Assembly (NCBI GenBank): GCA_037446355.1
Contig: JBBIIT010000011.1
Coordinates: forward strand, 10,561-74,560
From: Roseiarcus sp037446355
GTDB lineage: Bacteria; Pseudomonadota; Alphaproteobacteria; Rhizobiales; Beijerinckiaceae
Direction: 5' to 3'
DNA: 64,000 nt
In this document: in pieces, positions 1 through 8,278 of the stretch
How the letters are laid out: every line of letters begins with the position of its first letter
Numbering within the stretch: position 1 is the first letter of the stretch
The notes under the pieces: model-generated
Database searches by the model: none
What the model was told of the DNA's origin: nothing
The model's input: only the letters and a program-made list of their open reading frames with translations
Position numbers and translations under genes: made by a program

Positions 1-152
1 AGGTCAAGGACGCGCCGCGCCCGGAGACGCTCGTTGAAGACATCCTCGGACCCGGCGCCTCGGCGGCGACCCGCGAGGCGATCGCGCGCGCGGAAAGCCA
101 GGAGCAGGCCTACGCGCTGTTAATGCTCTCGCCGGAATTTCAACGGAGATAG
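1..152 (+). CDS. DUF1800 family protein, C-terminal fragment
   Basis: Only the last 49 codons are in the window, read from base 3 to the TAG at 150-152. The visible end, LLMLSPEFQRR, is the usual C-terminus of DUF1800 proteins, in which the last helix reads 'LLxSPEFQ'. The next gene starts 3 bases later and encodes a DUF1501 protein, and DUF1800-DUF1501 gene pairs are common in Gram-negative bacteria, which supports the call. The pair is probably one operon. The function of the family is not established; the DUF1501 partner is exported. The start and N-terminus lie outside the window. Confidence 0.7.
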   Translation, partial: VKDAPRPETLVEDILGPGASAATREAIARAESQEQAYALLMLSPEFQRR

Positions 153-155
153 GCC

Positions 156-1379
156 ATGAGGCTCTCTCAATCGCATTTCAGCCGCCGCGCCCTCCTCGGC
201 GCCGCCGGAGCGACCTTCGCTTCGGCCTCGATTCCGCGTTGGGCGAGCGCAGCGGGGGCGCGCGATCCCCGGCTTATGGTCGTCATCCTACGTGGCGCGC
301 TCGACGGGCTTTCGGCGGTCGCGCCGATCGGCGATCCCCGTTACGTCGAATTGCATCGCGACCTCGCCTTGCGCTTCGAAGGCGAACACGCGGCGCTGCG
401 GCTTTCCGACTTTTTCGGCCTCAACCCGGCGATGACCAATTTCGCCAGGCTCTACGACGCCAAACAATCGATCGTCGTCCACGCGGCGGCGACCAACTAT
501 CGCGAACGCTCGCATTTCGATGGCCAGGACGTGCTGGAAAGCGGCATGGCGGCGCCGGGGCGCACGCAAAGCGGTTGGCTCAATCGCGCCGTCGCGGCGC
601 TGCCTAAGGGCGAGCGCGCGAAAGGGCCGGACGCGCTCGCGGTCGGCTTCGTCGCGCCGCTGGTGCTGCGCGGCCCCGCGCCGATCCTGGGCTGGGCGCC
701 CTCGGGCCTCGCGCCGCCGAGCGAGGATCTGGCGCATCGCGCGTTGGACCTCTATGCGCACGCCGACCCGAGACTCGGGGATGCGCTGCGCGAGGGGCTG
801 GACGCCGACCGTATGGCGAACCGGCAGGGCATGGACGCTTTGAAGCCCGGCGGCGACATCGCCATGCAAATGAAGAAAGCGGCGGCCGGCGCCGCGCGGC
901 TGATGGGCGCCGCGGACGGCCCGCGCATCGGCGCGCTCGCCTTCGACGGCTGGGACACGCACGCCAACGAAGGCGGCGCGACGGGACGTCTCGCGCAACT
1001 GCTCGGCGGCCTCGACGGCGCGTTCGCCGCGTTCGAAAACGAAATGGGCGCGAACTGGCGCGAGACGGTCGTCGTCGCGATCACCGAATTCGGCCGCACC
1101 GCCGCCATCAACGGCACCGTCGGCACCGACCATGGAACCGGCACGGTCGCGTTCCTCGCCGGCGGCGCGCTCGCGGGCGGGCGGGTGATCGCCGATTGGC
1201 CGGGCCTGCGGCAAACCGACCTCTATGAAGCGCGCGACCTCAAGCCGACGACCGACCTGCGCGCCGTTCTGAAAGGCGTGCTCGCCGAGCATCTCGGCCT
1301 CAGCGCGTCGACGCTCGCGCAAAGCGTCTTTCCCGACACGATCGGGGTGAAGCCGATGACGGGGTTGATCGCGGCCTAA
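156..1379 (+). CDS. DUF1501 domain protein, Tat-exported
   Basis: The 407-residue protein starts with a twin-arginine signal (SRRALLGAAGA at about residues 9-19), followed by a hydrophobic stretch and an Ala-rich cleavage region, so it is predicted to be folded in the cytoplasm and exported by Tat. The body matches DUF1501, an alkaline-phosphatase/sulfatase-like fold: RGALDGLSAVAP near the N-terminus, GWDTHANEG in the middle and ITEFGRTAAING near the C-terminus are the characteristic conserved blocks. The gene follows the DUF1800 fragment by 3 bases and is very probably co-transcribed and translationally coupled. The biochemical role is unknown; metal-dependent hydrolase-like chemistry is a family-level guess only. 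The next gene converges on it 91 bases downstream. Confidence 0.85.
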   Translation: MRLSQSHFSRRALLGAAGATFASASIPRWASAAGARDPRLMVVILRGALDGLSAVAPIGDPRYVELHRDLALRFEGEHAALRLSDFFGLNPAMTNFARLYDAKQSIVVHAAATNYRERSHFDGQDVLESGMAAPGRTQSGWLNRAVAALPKGERAKGPDALAVGFVAPLVLRGPAPILGWAPSGLAPPSEDLAHRALDLYAHADPRLGDALREGLDADRMANRQGMDALKPGGDIAMQMKKAAAGAARLMGAADGPRIGALAFDGWDTHANEGGATGRLAQLLGGLDGAFAAFENEMGANWRETVVVAITEFGRTAAINGTVGTDHGTGTVAFLAGGALAGGRVIADWPGLRQTDLYEARDLKPTTDLRAVLKGVLAEHLGLSASTLAQSVFPDTIGVKPMTGLIAA

Positions 1380-1470
1380 AATTGAGACTCGAAGACCGGA
1401 GCGCCAAATTGTCCGTCACGTCCAGCCTTACACCGGGCGTTGACGCCGAGCGTCGGCGGGCAGGCGCCCC

Positions 1471-1791
1471 TTATTTCTTGAAGCTCATGATGTAGGCGGC
1501 CAGATCGGCGGATTCGATCGTCGAGAGCTGCATATCCGGCATTTTCGGATGCGGATCGCGCAGGAAGCCGGCGATCTCCTTGGCGTCGAGCCCCGGCGTA
1601 TTCGCTATCGAGTCGAAAGTCGGGACGTTGTCGGTTCCTCGCGTCTGATCGTTGGCGACGATGTGGCAGGCCGCGCACCAGCGCTTGGCGAGCTTCTCGC
1701 CATGCGCTGCGTCGGCGGCGAAGGCCGGGCTTGCGGCCAAACCCGATGCGAGCAAGAGGCCGGCGAAAGCTGGGAAGAGTCGCGCGCGCAT
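1471..1791 (-). CDS. Small class I c-type cytochrome, periplasmic
   Basis: This is a 106-residue protein with a cleavable Sec signal peptide (hydrophobic FAGLLLASGLAASPAFA) and one haem-binding site, CAACH, near residue 40. A C-terminal Met (in KMPDMQL) is a candidate sixth haem ligand. Size and layout match monohaem cytochrome c of class I, a soluble periplasmic electron carrier. The ATG at 1791 is preferred over a longer reading frame because AAGGAT lies 7 bases upstream and the signal peptide begins there. The gene stands alone: it converges with the DUF1501 gene, and glnA ends upstream behind its own terminator. Its redox partners cannot be named from the context. Confidence 0.85.
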   Translation of the reverse strand: MRARLFPAFAGLLLASGLAASPAFAADAAHGEKLAKRWCAACHIVANDQTRGTDNVPTFDSIANTPGLDAKEIAGFLRDPHPKMPDMQLSTIESADLAAYIMSFKK

Positions 1792-1883
1792 ATAGTTATC
1801 CTTCTGGATGAGTTGATATTGGCGCAAGATGGGCCGAACTCCAAGTTTGGTCCTTGATCTAGGACATGCGCCCCGCTCCGACG

Positions 1884-1912
1884 AAAAAGGGGCGACCTCG
1901 CGGCCGCCCCTT
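1884..1912 (-). terminator. Rho-independent terminator of glnA
   Basis: On the minus strand an 8-bp perfect stem, AAGGGGCG with CGCCCCTT, encloses a 10-base loop and is followed by a T run (the A run at 1884-1888 on the plus strand). It lies about 20 bases past the glnA stop codon, so it is well placed to end the glnB-glnA transcript before the cytochrome gene. Confidence 0.8.
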
Positions 1913-1933
1913 CGCCGTCCGAGGCCGCGGGCC

Positions 1934-3343
1934 TCAGAGGGAATAGTACATGTCGAACTCGACCGGGTGCGGTGTCATTTCGAAGCGCATCACGTCGGCC
2001 ATTTTCAATTCAATGTAGCTGTCGATGAAGTCGTCGTTGAACACGTCGCCCGCCTTCAGGAACGCGCGGTCCTTGTCCAAGTTCTGCAACGCCTCGCGCA
2101 ACGAGCCGCACACGGTCGGGATCTTCTTCAGTTCCTTCGGCGGCAGGTCGTAGAGATCCTTGTCCATCGCCGGACCCGGATCGATCTTGTTCTTGATGCC
2201 GTCGAGGCCCGCCATCAACATCGCCGAGAAGGCGAGATAGGGGTTGGCCATCGGATCGGGGAAGCGAACCTCGACGCGCTTGGCCTTCGGGTTCGAGGTC
2301 CACGGAATACGGCAGGAGGCCGAGCGGTTGCGCGCGGAATAGGCGAGCAGCACCGGCGCCTCATAGCCCGGGACCAGGCGCTTGTAGCTGTTGGTCGACG
2401 GGTTGGTGAAGCCGTTGAGCGCCTTGGCGTGCTTGATGATGCCGCCGATGTACCACAGGCATTCCTGGCTGAGGTCCGCGTATTTGTTGCCGGCCATCAT
2501 GGGCTTGCCGCCCTTCCAGATCGACTGGTGGACGTGCATTCCCGAGCCGTTGTCGCCATAGACGGGCTTGGGCATGAAGGTCGCCGTCTTGCCATAGCTC
2601 TGCGCGACCATATGGATGCAGTATTTGTAGATCTGCATGTGGTCGGCCATCGTCGTCAGCGTGCCGAACTTCAACCCGAGTTCGTGCTGCGCGGAGGCGA
2701 CTTCGTGGTGGTGCTTCTCGACCACCGCGCCCATCGAGGCCATGGCGGCGAGCATTTCGCCGCGCATGTCCTGCGCCGAATCCTGCGGCGGCACCGGGAA
2801 ATAGCCGCCCTTGGTGCGAATGCGGTGGCCGAGGTTGCCGCCCTCGTAGGGCGTGTCGGTGTTGGTCGGCAGTTCGACGTTGTCGAGTTGAAAGCCAGTG
2901 TTGTACGGGTCGGCCTTATAGCGCACATCGTCGAACACGAAGAATTCGGCCTCGGGGCCGAAGAAGCAGGTGTCGCCGACGCCGGTCGACTTCAGATAGG
3001 CTTCCGCCTTCTTGGCGATGCCGCGCGGATCGCGGTTATAGGGCTGGCCGCTGGCCGGATCGAGCACATCGCAGTTGAGCACCATCGTCGAGGCGGCGAA
3101 GAACGGGTCCATGCAGGCCGAGGTCGGATCGGGCATCAGCGTCATGTCGGATTCGTTGATCGCCTTCCAACCGGCGATCGAGGAACCGTCGAACATCAGA
3201 CCGTCGGCGAAAGCGTCCTCGTCGATCAGCGTCTGATCGAAGGTGACGTGCTGCCACTTGCCGCGCGGATCGGTGAAGCGCAGATCGACATATTTTACGT
3301 CATTGTCCTTGATCGCCTTTAGGACGTCCTTGGCGGTCTTCAT
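1934..3343 (-). CDS. glnA: Glutamine synthetase type I
   Basis: The 469-residue protein is the standard length of bacterial GSI. It makes glutamine from glutamate, ammonia and ATP as a cytoplasmic dodecamer. Visible signatures include the ATP-binding block NGSGMHVHQS, the GGYFPVPP segment, and the adenylylation loop DKDLYDLPPKE, with Tyr398 as the predicted target of GlnE. This shows that the enzyme belongs to the covalently regulated GSI-beta class. glnB lies 93 bases upstream on the same strand, giving the glnB-glnA order typical of alphaproteobacteria, so PII status and GS activity are linked both through expression and through the adenylylation cascade. A strong hairpin terminator follows. 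Confidence 0.98.
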   Translation of the reverse strand: MKTAKDVLKAIKDNDVKYVDLRFTDPRGKWQHVTFDQTLIDEDAFADGLMFDGSSIAGWKAINESDMTLMPDPTSACMDPFFAASTMVLNCDVLDPASGQPYNRDPRGIAKKAEAYLKSTGVGDTCFFGPEAEFFVFDDVRYKADPYNTGFQLDNVELPTNTDTPYEGGNLGHRIRTKGGYFPVPPQDSAQDMRGEMLAAMASMGAVVEKHHHEVASAQHELGLKFGTLTTMADHMQIYKYCIHMVAQSYGKTATFMPKPVYGDNGSGMHVHQSIWKGGKPMMAGNKYADLSQECLWYIGGIIKHAKALNGFTNPSTNSYKRLVPGYEAPVLLAYSARNRSASCRIPWTSNPKAKRVEVRFPDPMANPYLAFSAMLMAGLDGIKNKIDPGPAMDKDLYDLPPKELKKIPTVCGSLREALQNLDKDRAFLKAGDVFNDDFIDSYIELKMADVMRFEMTPHPVEFDMYYSL

Positions 3344-3436
3344 GGTTCACCCTTCCTCGTCTCGTTTCGTTCTGATCCGCCCGGCGGGTTCGTCCGCGCC
3401 AGGAAGCCCCTCATGGTCGTCGTCGACCGAATTTCG

Positions 3437-3775
3437 TCAGACCGCGTCGGAGCCGGTCTCGCCCGTGCGGATGCGGATCGCTTCGTCGATGGTCGAGACG
3501 AAAATCTTGCCATCGCCAATGCGCCCGGTCTGCGCCGCCTTGCGGATCGCGTCGACCGCCGCGCCGAGATTGTCGTCGGCGACGACCACTTCGATTTTCA
3601 CCTTGGGCAGGAAGTCGACGACATATTCCGCGCCGCGATAAAGCTCGGTATGGCCCTTCTGCCGTCCGAAGCCCTTGGCCTCGAGCACCGTGATTCCCTG
3701 GACGCCAGCTTCCTGGAGCGCCTCCTTGACCTCGTCGAGCTTGAACGGCTTGATGATCGCCTCAATCTTCTTCAT
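3437..3775 (-). CDS. glnB: Nitrogen regulatory protein PII
   Basis: This 112-residue protein is a canonical PII signal transducer, a trimer that senses 2-oxoglutarate and ATP/ADP and is modified by GlnD. It starts with MKKIEAIIKPFKL, the invariant PII N-terminus, and has Tyr51 in the T-loop (RGAEYVVDFLPK), the uridylylation site. The C-terminal signature GDGKIFV is also present. The ATG at 3775 is chosen because it gives this exact N-terminus; a longer upstream extension has no PII similarity. glnA follows on the same strand. Its partners are expected to be NtrB, GlnE and AmtB, none of which is in the window. A sigma-54-type promoter sits about 75 bases upstream. Confidence 0.98.
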   Translation of the reverse strand: MKKIEAIIKPFKLDEVKEALQEAGVQGITVLEAKGFGRQKGHTELYRGAEYVVDFLPKVKIEVVVADDNLGAAVDAIRKAAQTGRIGDGKIFVSTIDEAIRIRTGETGSDAV

Positions 3776-3850
3776 GGCGCCCGATTTCTCCCTTTCGGCC
3801 CGCCGCGCGGCCCTTGGCCACCCGCGAGCGATCTTTCCTGACCGTCGCCA

Positions 3851-3866
3851 AGCAATTTGCGGTCCA
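3851..3866 (-). promoter_or_regulatory. Candidate sigma-54 (-24/-12) promoter of glnB-glnA
   Basis: On the minus strand the 16 bases TGGACCGCAAATTGCT match the TGGCAC-N5-TTGCW consensus, with the invariant GG and GC exactly 10 bases apart. The -12 GC lies about 77 bases from the glnB ATG, which leaves room for a short leader. NtrC/RpoN control of glnB-glnA is well established in rhizobia and Azospirillum. I did not find a convincing NtrC palindrome upstream, so the assignment rests on the core match and context. Confidence 0.5.
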
Positions 3867-3973
3867 TAGCATTGGTTTTGGGCGGGCGCCATGGCTCGAC
3901 AGGCGCGATGTATCGTCGCCCCGGCGAAAACGGCCGGGAAATGCGCCAGGCGCCGAAAAAATCGGCGCCGAGC

Positions 3974-4390
3974 CTAAACCGTCGGCCCCCATTCGCCCGA
4001 AGCGTAAATTCGCCAAGTAGCCAAGCCCGCCTTTGCGACCACAATCCGGCCAGTCTTGGCGACCGCCACCAGATGCGCGAACACACGAGGTTGGCGCCAC
4101 ATCATCGGCCGCTCGGGCGCGCAGACCGCGCGATATTCGTCGGCGTCGTGCGCTTCCATCAGGATCGCGCCAATCCGGTCGGGGCGGAACGGATGCGGGA
4201 GAGTTCTGCTCGTGATCCATTCGCATTCGAAGTCGCGGCAAACCTGCGGGCGCATCGAATAGATCGCGCAGCCGCCGCCGGCGGCGCAGTTCACGCAGGC
4301 CGGGCCGGCCGGCTTCTTCAGCTCTTCGATTTCCAACGCCGTGCAGCACATCGTGCATGCGCCGCAGGTTTTTCCAATGACCGGCGCCAA
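3974..4390 (-). CDS. YkgJ-type cysteine-cluster protein (putative Zn/Fe chelating)
   Basis: The 138-residue protein carries the cysteine pattern of the YkgJ/UPF0153 family in its first half: CGACTMCC, then CVNC, GGGC, IYSMRPQVCRDFEC. The family is annotated as zinc- or iron-chelating, and its real function is unknown. The predicted start is TTG at 4390; no ATG in this frame lies upstream near the Cys-rich domain, and the protein begins a few residues before the first cysteine as in relatives. It is cytoplasmic, with no signal peptide. It lies on the same strand as glnB, upstream of the 198-base glnB promoter region, so it is probably a separate transcription unit. Confidence 0.8.
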   Translation of the reverse strand: MAPVIGKTCGACTMCCTALEIEELKKPAGPACVNCAAGGGCAIYSMRPQVCRDFECEWITSRTLPHPFRPDRIGAILMEAHDADEYRAVCAPERPMMWRQPRVFAHLVAVAKTGRIVVAKAGLATWRIYASGEWGPTV

Positions 4391-4508
4391 TTCCCATCCC
4401 GCGATTCGACGCTCGACCCAAATGCGAGCGGCAACGATCTAACATTGTTCGCGCCCGATGGGCGCCCGTCCCGCGCCGGTTCCGCACAGGCGCGGGAGCG
4501 CCCCACAA

Positions 4509-5267
4509 TCAGCGATTCGCACGGTTGAGGAACGCCATGAACGCCTCGCGCGCTTCGGGCGAGCGAACCGCGCGGCGGAACTCGACGAGTTCAGTCTCCA
4601 TATGTGCGTAAAGCGCCTCGCTGTCGCCGCGCATCAGACGTCGCGTCGCAAGCATCGCGCCGCGCGGTTTGCCCGCGAGCGCCCGAGCTTTGTCGAGCGC
4701 ATGCGCTCGCAAATCCTCGGCGGCGACGATCTGATTGACGAGGCCGATCTCGCGCGCCGTCTCAGCGCCGAAGGGCTCGGCGAGCAGCAGCAGTTCGGCG
4801 GCGCGCGCGCGGCCGAAACGCAAAGGCGCGAGCATCGACGATCCGGCCTCCGGCACCAGGCCGAGGTTGACGAACGGCATCAGGAAATGGGCGTTCGGCG
4901 CGGCATAGACGAGATCGCAGTGAAAGCACAGCGTCGTGCCGATGCCGACCGCCTGCCCTTCAATGACCGCGACGATCGGCTTGTCGAACCGCGCCAGCGC
5001 ACGGATGAAGCGCCCGCCCGGCGAATCCTCGCTCTCTTGTCCCGAAGTCGCCGCGGCGAGAAAATCGCCGATGTCGTTGCCCGCCGTGAAGGCGCCCCCG
5101 GCGCCTGAAATCAGCAGCGCGCCGACGCTCGACTCCTGGCTCGCCTCGGCGAGGGCGACATTGAGCGCACGATACATGTCGCCGGTCAGCGCGTTCTTTT
5201 TTTCCGGGCGGTTGAGTACGACGGATAGGACCGCGCCCTCGCGCGCGACGAGAATCTGATCGCTCAC
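4509..5267 (-). CDS. Enoyl-CoA hydratase/isomerase family protein
   Basis: This 252-residue crotonase-fold protein has the oxyanion-hole segment GAGGAFTAGNDIGDF and the second conserved block GLVPEAGSSMLAPL, in which the Glu is the expected catalytic residue. Members hydrate or isomerise acyl-CoA double bonds. The start codon overlaps the stop of the upstream acyl-CoA dehydrogenase by 4 bases (5264-5267), so the two are translationally coupled and probably act in succession in one beta-oxidation-type route. The substrate cannot be told from the sequence. The N-terminal motif VVLNRPEKKNALT is typical of the family. Confidence 0.9.
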   Translation of the reverse strand: MSDQILVAREGAVLSVVLNRPEKKNALTGDMYRALNVALAEASQESSVGALLISGAGGAFTAGNDIGDFLAAATSGQESEDSPGGRFIRALARFDKPIVAVIEGQAVGIGTTLCFHCDLVYAAPNAHFLMPFVNLGLVPEAGSSMLAPLRFGRARAAELLLLAEPFGAETAREIGLVNQIVAAEDLRAHALDKARALAGKPRGAMLATRRLMRGDSEALYAHMETELVEFRRAVRSPEAREAFMAFLNRANR

Positions 5268-7042
5268 GCCAATTCCTCCAGCGCCGCCTCATAGCCTTCG
5301 AGCGCGCCGGCGCCCGACATCACGGTTTCGGCGAGGCCCGGCGCGGCCGTCGCGATCTTTTCGGCGAAGAAGCGCGCGAGCGCGACCCGCCCCGCGCGGC
5401 CATCGGAAGCCGCCAGTTCGGCCAGACCGGCCTTGGCGAGGCAGGCGCCGCCGAGCACGAGTCCGAACAGCCGCAGATAGGGCGTCGCGCCCGACAGCGC
5501 GGCGCGCGTATCGGCGCCGAGCGCGGTTTGCAGGTAATGGGTCGCCGCCTCCAAAGCGTCGGCGCCGGCGGCGAGCCGCGCCGCGGTCGCGCCGAACGCC
5601 GCGCCTCCCTTGGCCGCGACCTCGGCGGCGACGGCGCGAATCCCAGAAATCTCGCGCGCGACCGTGGCGCCAGCCGACAGCGGCAGCTTGCGCAGCACGA
5701 GGTCGATCGCCTGCACGCCGTTGGTTCCCTCGTAGATTGCGGCGATGCGCGCGTCGCGCATGAACTGCGCCGCGCCCGTCTCTTCTATGTAGCCCATGCC
5801 GCCATGCACTTGCACGCCGAGCGAAGCGACCTCGTCGCCGATGTCGGTCGAGAACGCCTTGGCGATCGGCGTCAGCAGCGCCGCCCGCTCGCCGGCGGCG
5901 GCGCGCGCTTCCGGCGTCGCGCAATGGAACGAGCGGTCGATGGCGACGCCGGTCAGGTGGCAGATTCCGCGCGCGGCCTGAACGTAGCTTTTCATCGTCA
6001 GCAACATGCGATGCACGTCGGGATGCTCGACGATCGGGCTCATATCCGCGCCATTCGCGCCCGCCCTGCCTTGGCGGCGATCTTGGGCGTAGGCCAGCGC
6101 GTGCTGAAAGGCGCGCTCGCCGATCGCCACTCCTTGCAGGCCGACGCCGAGGCGCGCGCTGTTCATCATCACGAACATCGCCGCGAGGCCGCGATTCTCC
6201 TGGCCGACGAGGTAGCCGACTGCGCCGCCGGCGTCGCCATAGACCATCACGCAGGTCGGCGAAGCATGGATGCCGAGCTTATGCTCGATGCTGGCGCAGC
6301 GCGCATCGTTGCGCGCGCCGAGCGAGCCGTCGGGGTTGACGAGGAACTTGGGAACCAGGAACAGCGACAACCCGCGCGTGCCTGATGGCGCGTCGGGCAG
6401 ACGCGCGAGCACGAGATGAACGATGTTGTCGGCCATGTCATGTTCGCCGTAGGTGATGAAAATCTTCTGGCCGAAAACGCGATAGGTTCCGTCCTCGGCG
6501 CGTTCAGCGCGCGACTTGACCGCGTTGAGGTCGGAGCCCGCCTGCGGTTCCGTCAGGTTCATCGTGCCGGTCCACTCGCCGCTGACGAGTTTGGGCATGT
6601 AGATCGCCTTCAGTTCGGCGCTTCCGTGAGCGTTGAGGGCGCCGAGCGCGCCTTCGCTCAGGAGCGGGCAAAGGGAAAAGCCCATCGAGGCGCCGTTCCA
6701 GATTTCGCCACAGGCGAAATTGACGGCGTGCGGCAGACCCATGCCGCCGTGGTCTGGCGAGGCGGTCACGCCGGCCCAGCCGGCCTCCGCCCAGTTTCGA
6801 TAGACCTCCCGAAAGCCTCTGGGCGTCGTAACGAGGCCGTCCGCCCAACGCGCGCCTTCGAGATCGCCCGGCCGGTTCAGCGGCGCGATCTCGGCGGTGG
6901 CGAAGCGCCCGGCTTCGGTGATGACGGAGGCGAGGGTGTCCCAGTCGAGATCGTGGACGAGGCCGGACTTGATCTCGGCCTCGAGCCCCGCGACATGTTT
7001 GAGCGAAAACAAGATGTCAGCAACGGGCGATCGATACGGCAT
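5264..7042 (-). CDS. Acyl-CoA dehydrogenase, long (DmdC/FadE-like) type
   Basis: The protein is 592 residues, the size of the long bacterial acyl-CoA dehydrogenases related to DmdC (3-methylmercaptopropionyl-CoA dehydrogenase) rather than the 380-residue type. The N-terminus MPYRSPVADILFSLKH is typical of this group. FAD/substrate blocks are visible: MNLTEPQAGSDL, GGMGYIEETGAAQFMRD and IYEGTNGVQAIDLV, the last with the likely catalytic Glu. The ATG at 7042 is chosen because GAGGAGGAA lies 5-8 bases upstream and nothing further upstream resembles the family. It forms a two-gene operon with the enoyl-CoA hydratase. The natural acyl-CoA substrate is unknown; a DMSP role should not be assumed from similarity alone. 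Confidence 0.92.
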   Translation of the reverse strand: MPYRSPVADILFSLKHVAGLEAEIKSGLVHDLDWDTLASVITEAGRFATAEIAPLNRPGDLEGARWADGLVTTPRGFREVYRNWAEAGWAGVTASPDHGGMGLPHAVNFACGEIWNGASMGFSLCPLLSEGALGALNAHGSAELKAIYMPKLVSGEWTGTMNLTEPQAGSDLNAVKSRAERAEDGTYRVFGQKIFITYGEHDMADNIVHLVLARLPDAPSGTRGLSLFLVPKFLVNPDGSLGARNDARCASIEHKLGIHASPTCVMVYGDAGGAVGYLVGQENRGLAAMFVMMNSARLGVGLQGVAIGERAFQHALAYAQDRRQGRAGANGADMSPIVEHPDVHRMLLTMKSYVQAARGICHLTGVAIDRSFHCATPEARAAAGERAALLTPIAKAFSTDIGDEVASLGVQVHGGMGYIEETGAAQFMRDARIAAIYEGTNGVQAIDLVLRKLPLSAGATVAREISGIRAVAAEVAAKGGAAFGATAARLAAGADALEAATHYLQTALGADTRAALSGATPYLRLFGLVLGGACLAKAGLAELAASDGRAGRVALARFFAEKIATAAPGLAETVMSGAGALEGYEAALEELA

Positions 7043-7204
7043 GGGGTTCCTCCTCGGGCGCGCGTCGCAACGTCGGCCAACTTGACGCCGGGCGCAACGC
7101 GCCGATAGCTGGCCGCTTACGTCGCGAGTGACGTTTAGAGATAAACCATTTTGACGACAAGCGAGACAAGAGTTAACGAACGCGCGCCATCGCGAAGGAC
7201 GCGC

Positions 7205-8170
7205 ATGGCGCCCGCGACCCCCGAGGCCATCGCGGCGGCGGCCGAATGTCTGCGCGCGGGCGGCTTGGTCGCGATGCCGACCGAGACCGTTTACGGCCTC
7301 GCCGCGCTCGCGACCTCGGACGCCGCCGCCGCGTCGATCTACGCGGCTAAGGGCCGTCCCTCCTTCAATCCGCTGATCGCGCATTTCGCCGATGCGGCTT
7401 CAGCCGCCCGCGAAGCGCGCCTCGATGCGCGAGCGCACCGGCTGGCGGCGGCGTTCTGGCCGGGGCCGCTGACCATCGTCGCCCCGGTCGCGACCAGCAG
7501 TCGTTTGAGCCTGCTCGCGCGCGCCGGGCTCGACACTGTCGGCTTGCGCGTGCCCGCGCACCCGATCGCGCGCGCGCTGATCGAAGCGGTCGGAGCGCCG
7601 CTGGTCGCCCCTTCGGCGAACCGCTCGGGCCATATCAGCCCGACGACGGCCGAACATGTGGCGGCCGACCTGATCGGGCGCATCGACTGGATTCTCGACG
7701 CCGGGGCCTGCCCCGTCGGCCTGGAGTCCACGATCGTCGCTTGTCTCGACGGGCCGGTGCGCCTGTTGCGGCCAGGCGCGATCTCGCGCGAGGCGCTGGA
7801 GGCGGCGCTCGACGAAGCCGTGCTCGAAGGCGCCGAGGCCGCGCCGAACTCACCGCTCGCGCCGGGCCTGCTCGCCTCGCATTACGCGCCGCGCGCTACG
7901 TTGCGGCTCGAAGCGCGGCAAACCCTGGGCGGCGAGGCCGCGCTCGATTTCGGCGGCGCGCTCGTCGCCTTCGCCGCAAGCCCGCGGCTCGACCTGTCGC
8001 CGTCGGGCGATCTGCGCGAGGCGGCGGCGCATCTCTTTGCTTATCTGCGCGAACTGGACGCTTCGGGAGCGAAATCCATTTGCGTTGCGCCGATCCCGGA
8101 GCGCGGTCTGGGCGCGGCGATCAATGACCGCCTGCGCCGCGCCGCCGCGCCGCGTCCCGGAAACGGTTGA
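7205..8170 (+). CDS. L-threonylcarbamoyladenylate synthase (Sua5/YrdC)
   Basis: This 321-residue protein makes threonylcarbamoyl-AMP from Thr, bicarbonate and ATP, the first step of tRNA t6A37 synthesis. The YrdC domain occupies about residues 1-200 (MPTETVYGLAALATS, KGRPSFNPLIAHF, LVAPSANRSGHISPTTAEHV) and is followed by the Sua5 C-terminal domain, joined by the LLRPGAIS linker, so it is the long Sua5 type. The ATG at 7205 is preferred to a TTG at 7151 because GAAGGA precedes it at good spacing. It is divergent from the acyl-CoA dehydrogenase gene, with a 162-base shared promoter region. Confidence 0.95.
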   Translation: MAPATPEAIAAAAECLRAGGLVAMPTETVYGLAALATSDAAAASIYAAKGRPSFNPLIAHFADAASAAREARLDARAHRLAAAFWPGPLTIVAPVATSSRLSLLARAGLDTVGLRVPAHPIARALIEAVGAPLVAPSANRSGHISPTTAEHVAADLIGRIDWILDAGACPVGLESTIVACLDGPVRLLRPGAISREALEAALDEAVLEGAEAAPNSPLAPGLLASHYAPRATLRLEARQTLGGEAALDFGGALVAFAASPRLDLSPSGDLREAAAHLFAYLRELDASGAKSICVAPIPERGLGAAINDRLRRAAAPRPGNG

Positions 8171-8173
8171 GAC

Positions 8174-8278
8174 ATGACTGATATGCCGCCAAGCGCCGCC
8201 TCCCGCGTCGCGCCCTTCGCGCCGACGCCCAAAGGCGACCGCGATATTCTCGAACGAGCCCAGATCGCACAGATATGA
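8174..8278 (+). CDS. Small ORF (34 aa) overlapping the start of a LysR gene
   Basis: A 34-codon frame begins with ATG 3 bases after the Sua5 stop and ends with TGA that overlaps the ATG of the LysR gene (ATGA at 8275-8278). The product has no signal peptide or membrane segment and I recognise no family. The tight overlap suggests translational coupling, so it could act as a leader ORF for the regulator or be chance. GC-rich genomes give many such frames, so confidence is low. Confidence 0.25.
   Translation: MTDMPPSAASRVAPFAPTPKGDRDILERAQIAQI

Noticed and set aside
1829..3322. Long plus-strand open frame (497 codons) opposite glnA
   Set aside because: It is the antisense of a certain glutamine synthetase gene; GC-rich third positions open the opposite frame. 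The product is His/Val/Arg-rich with no motif.
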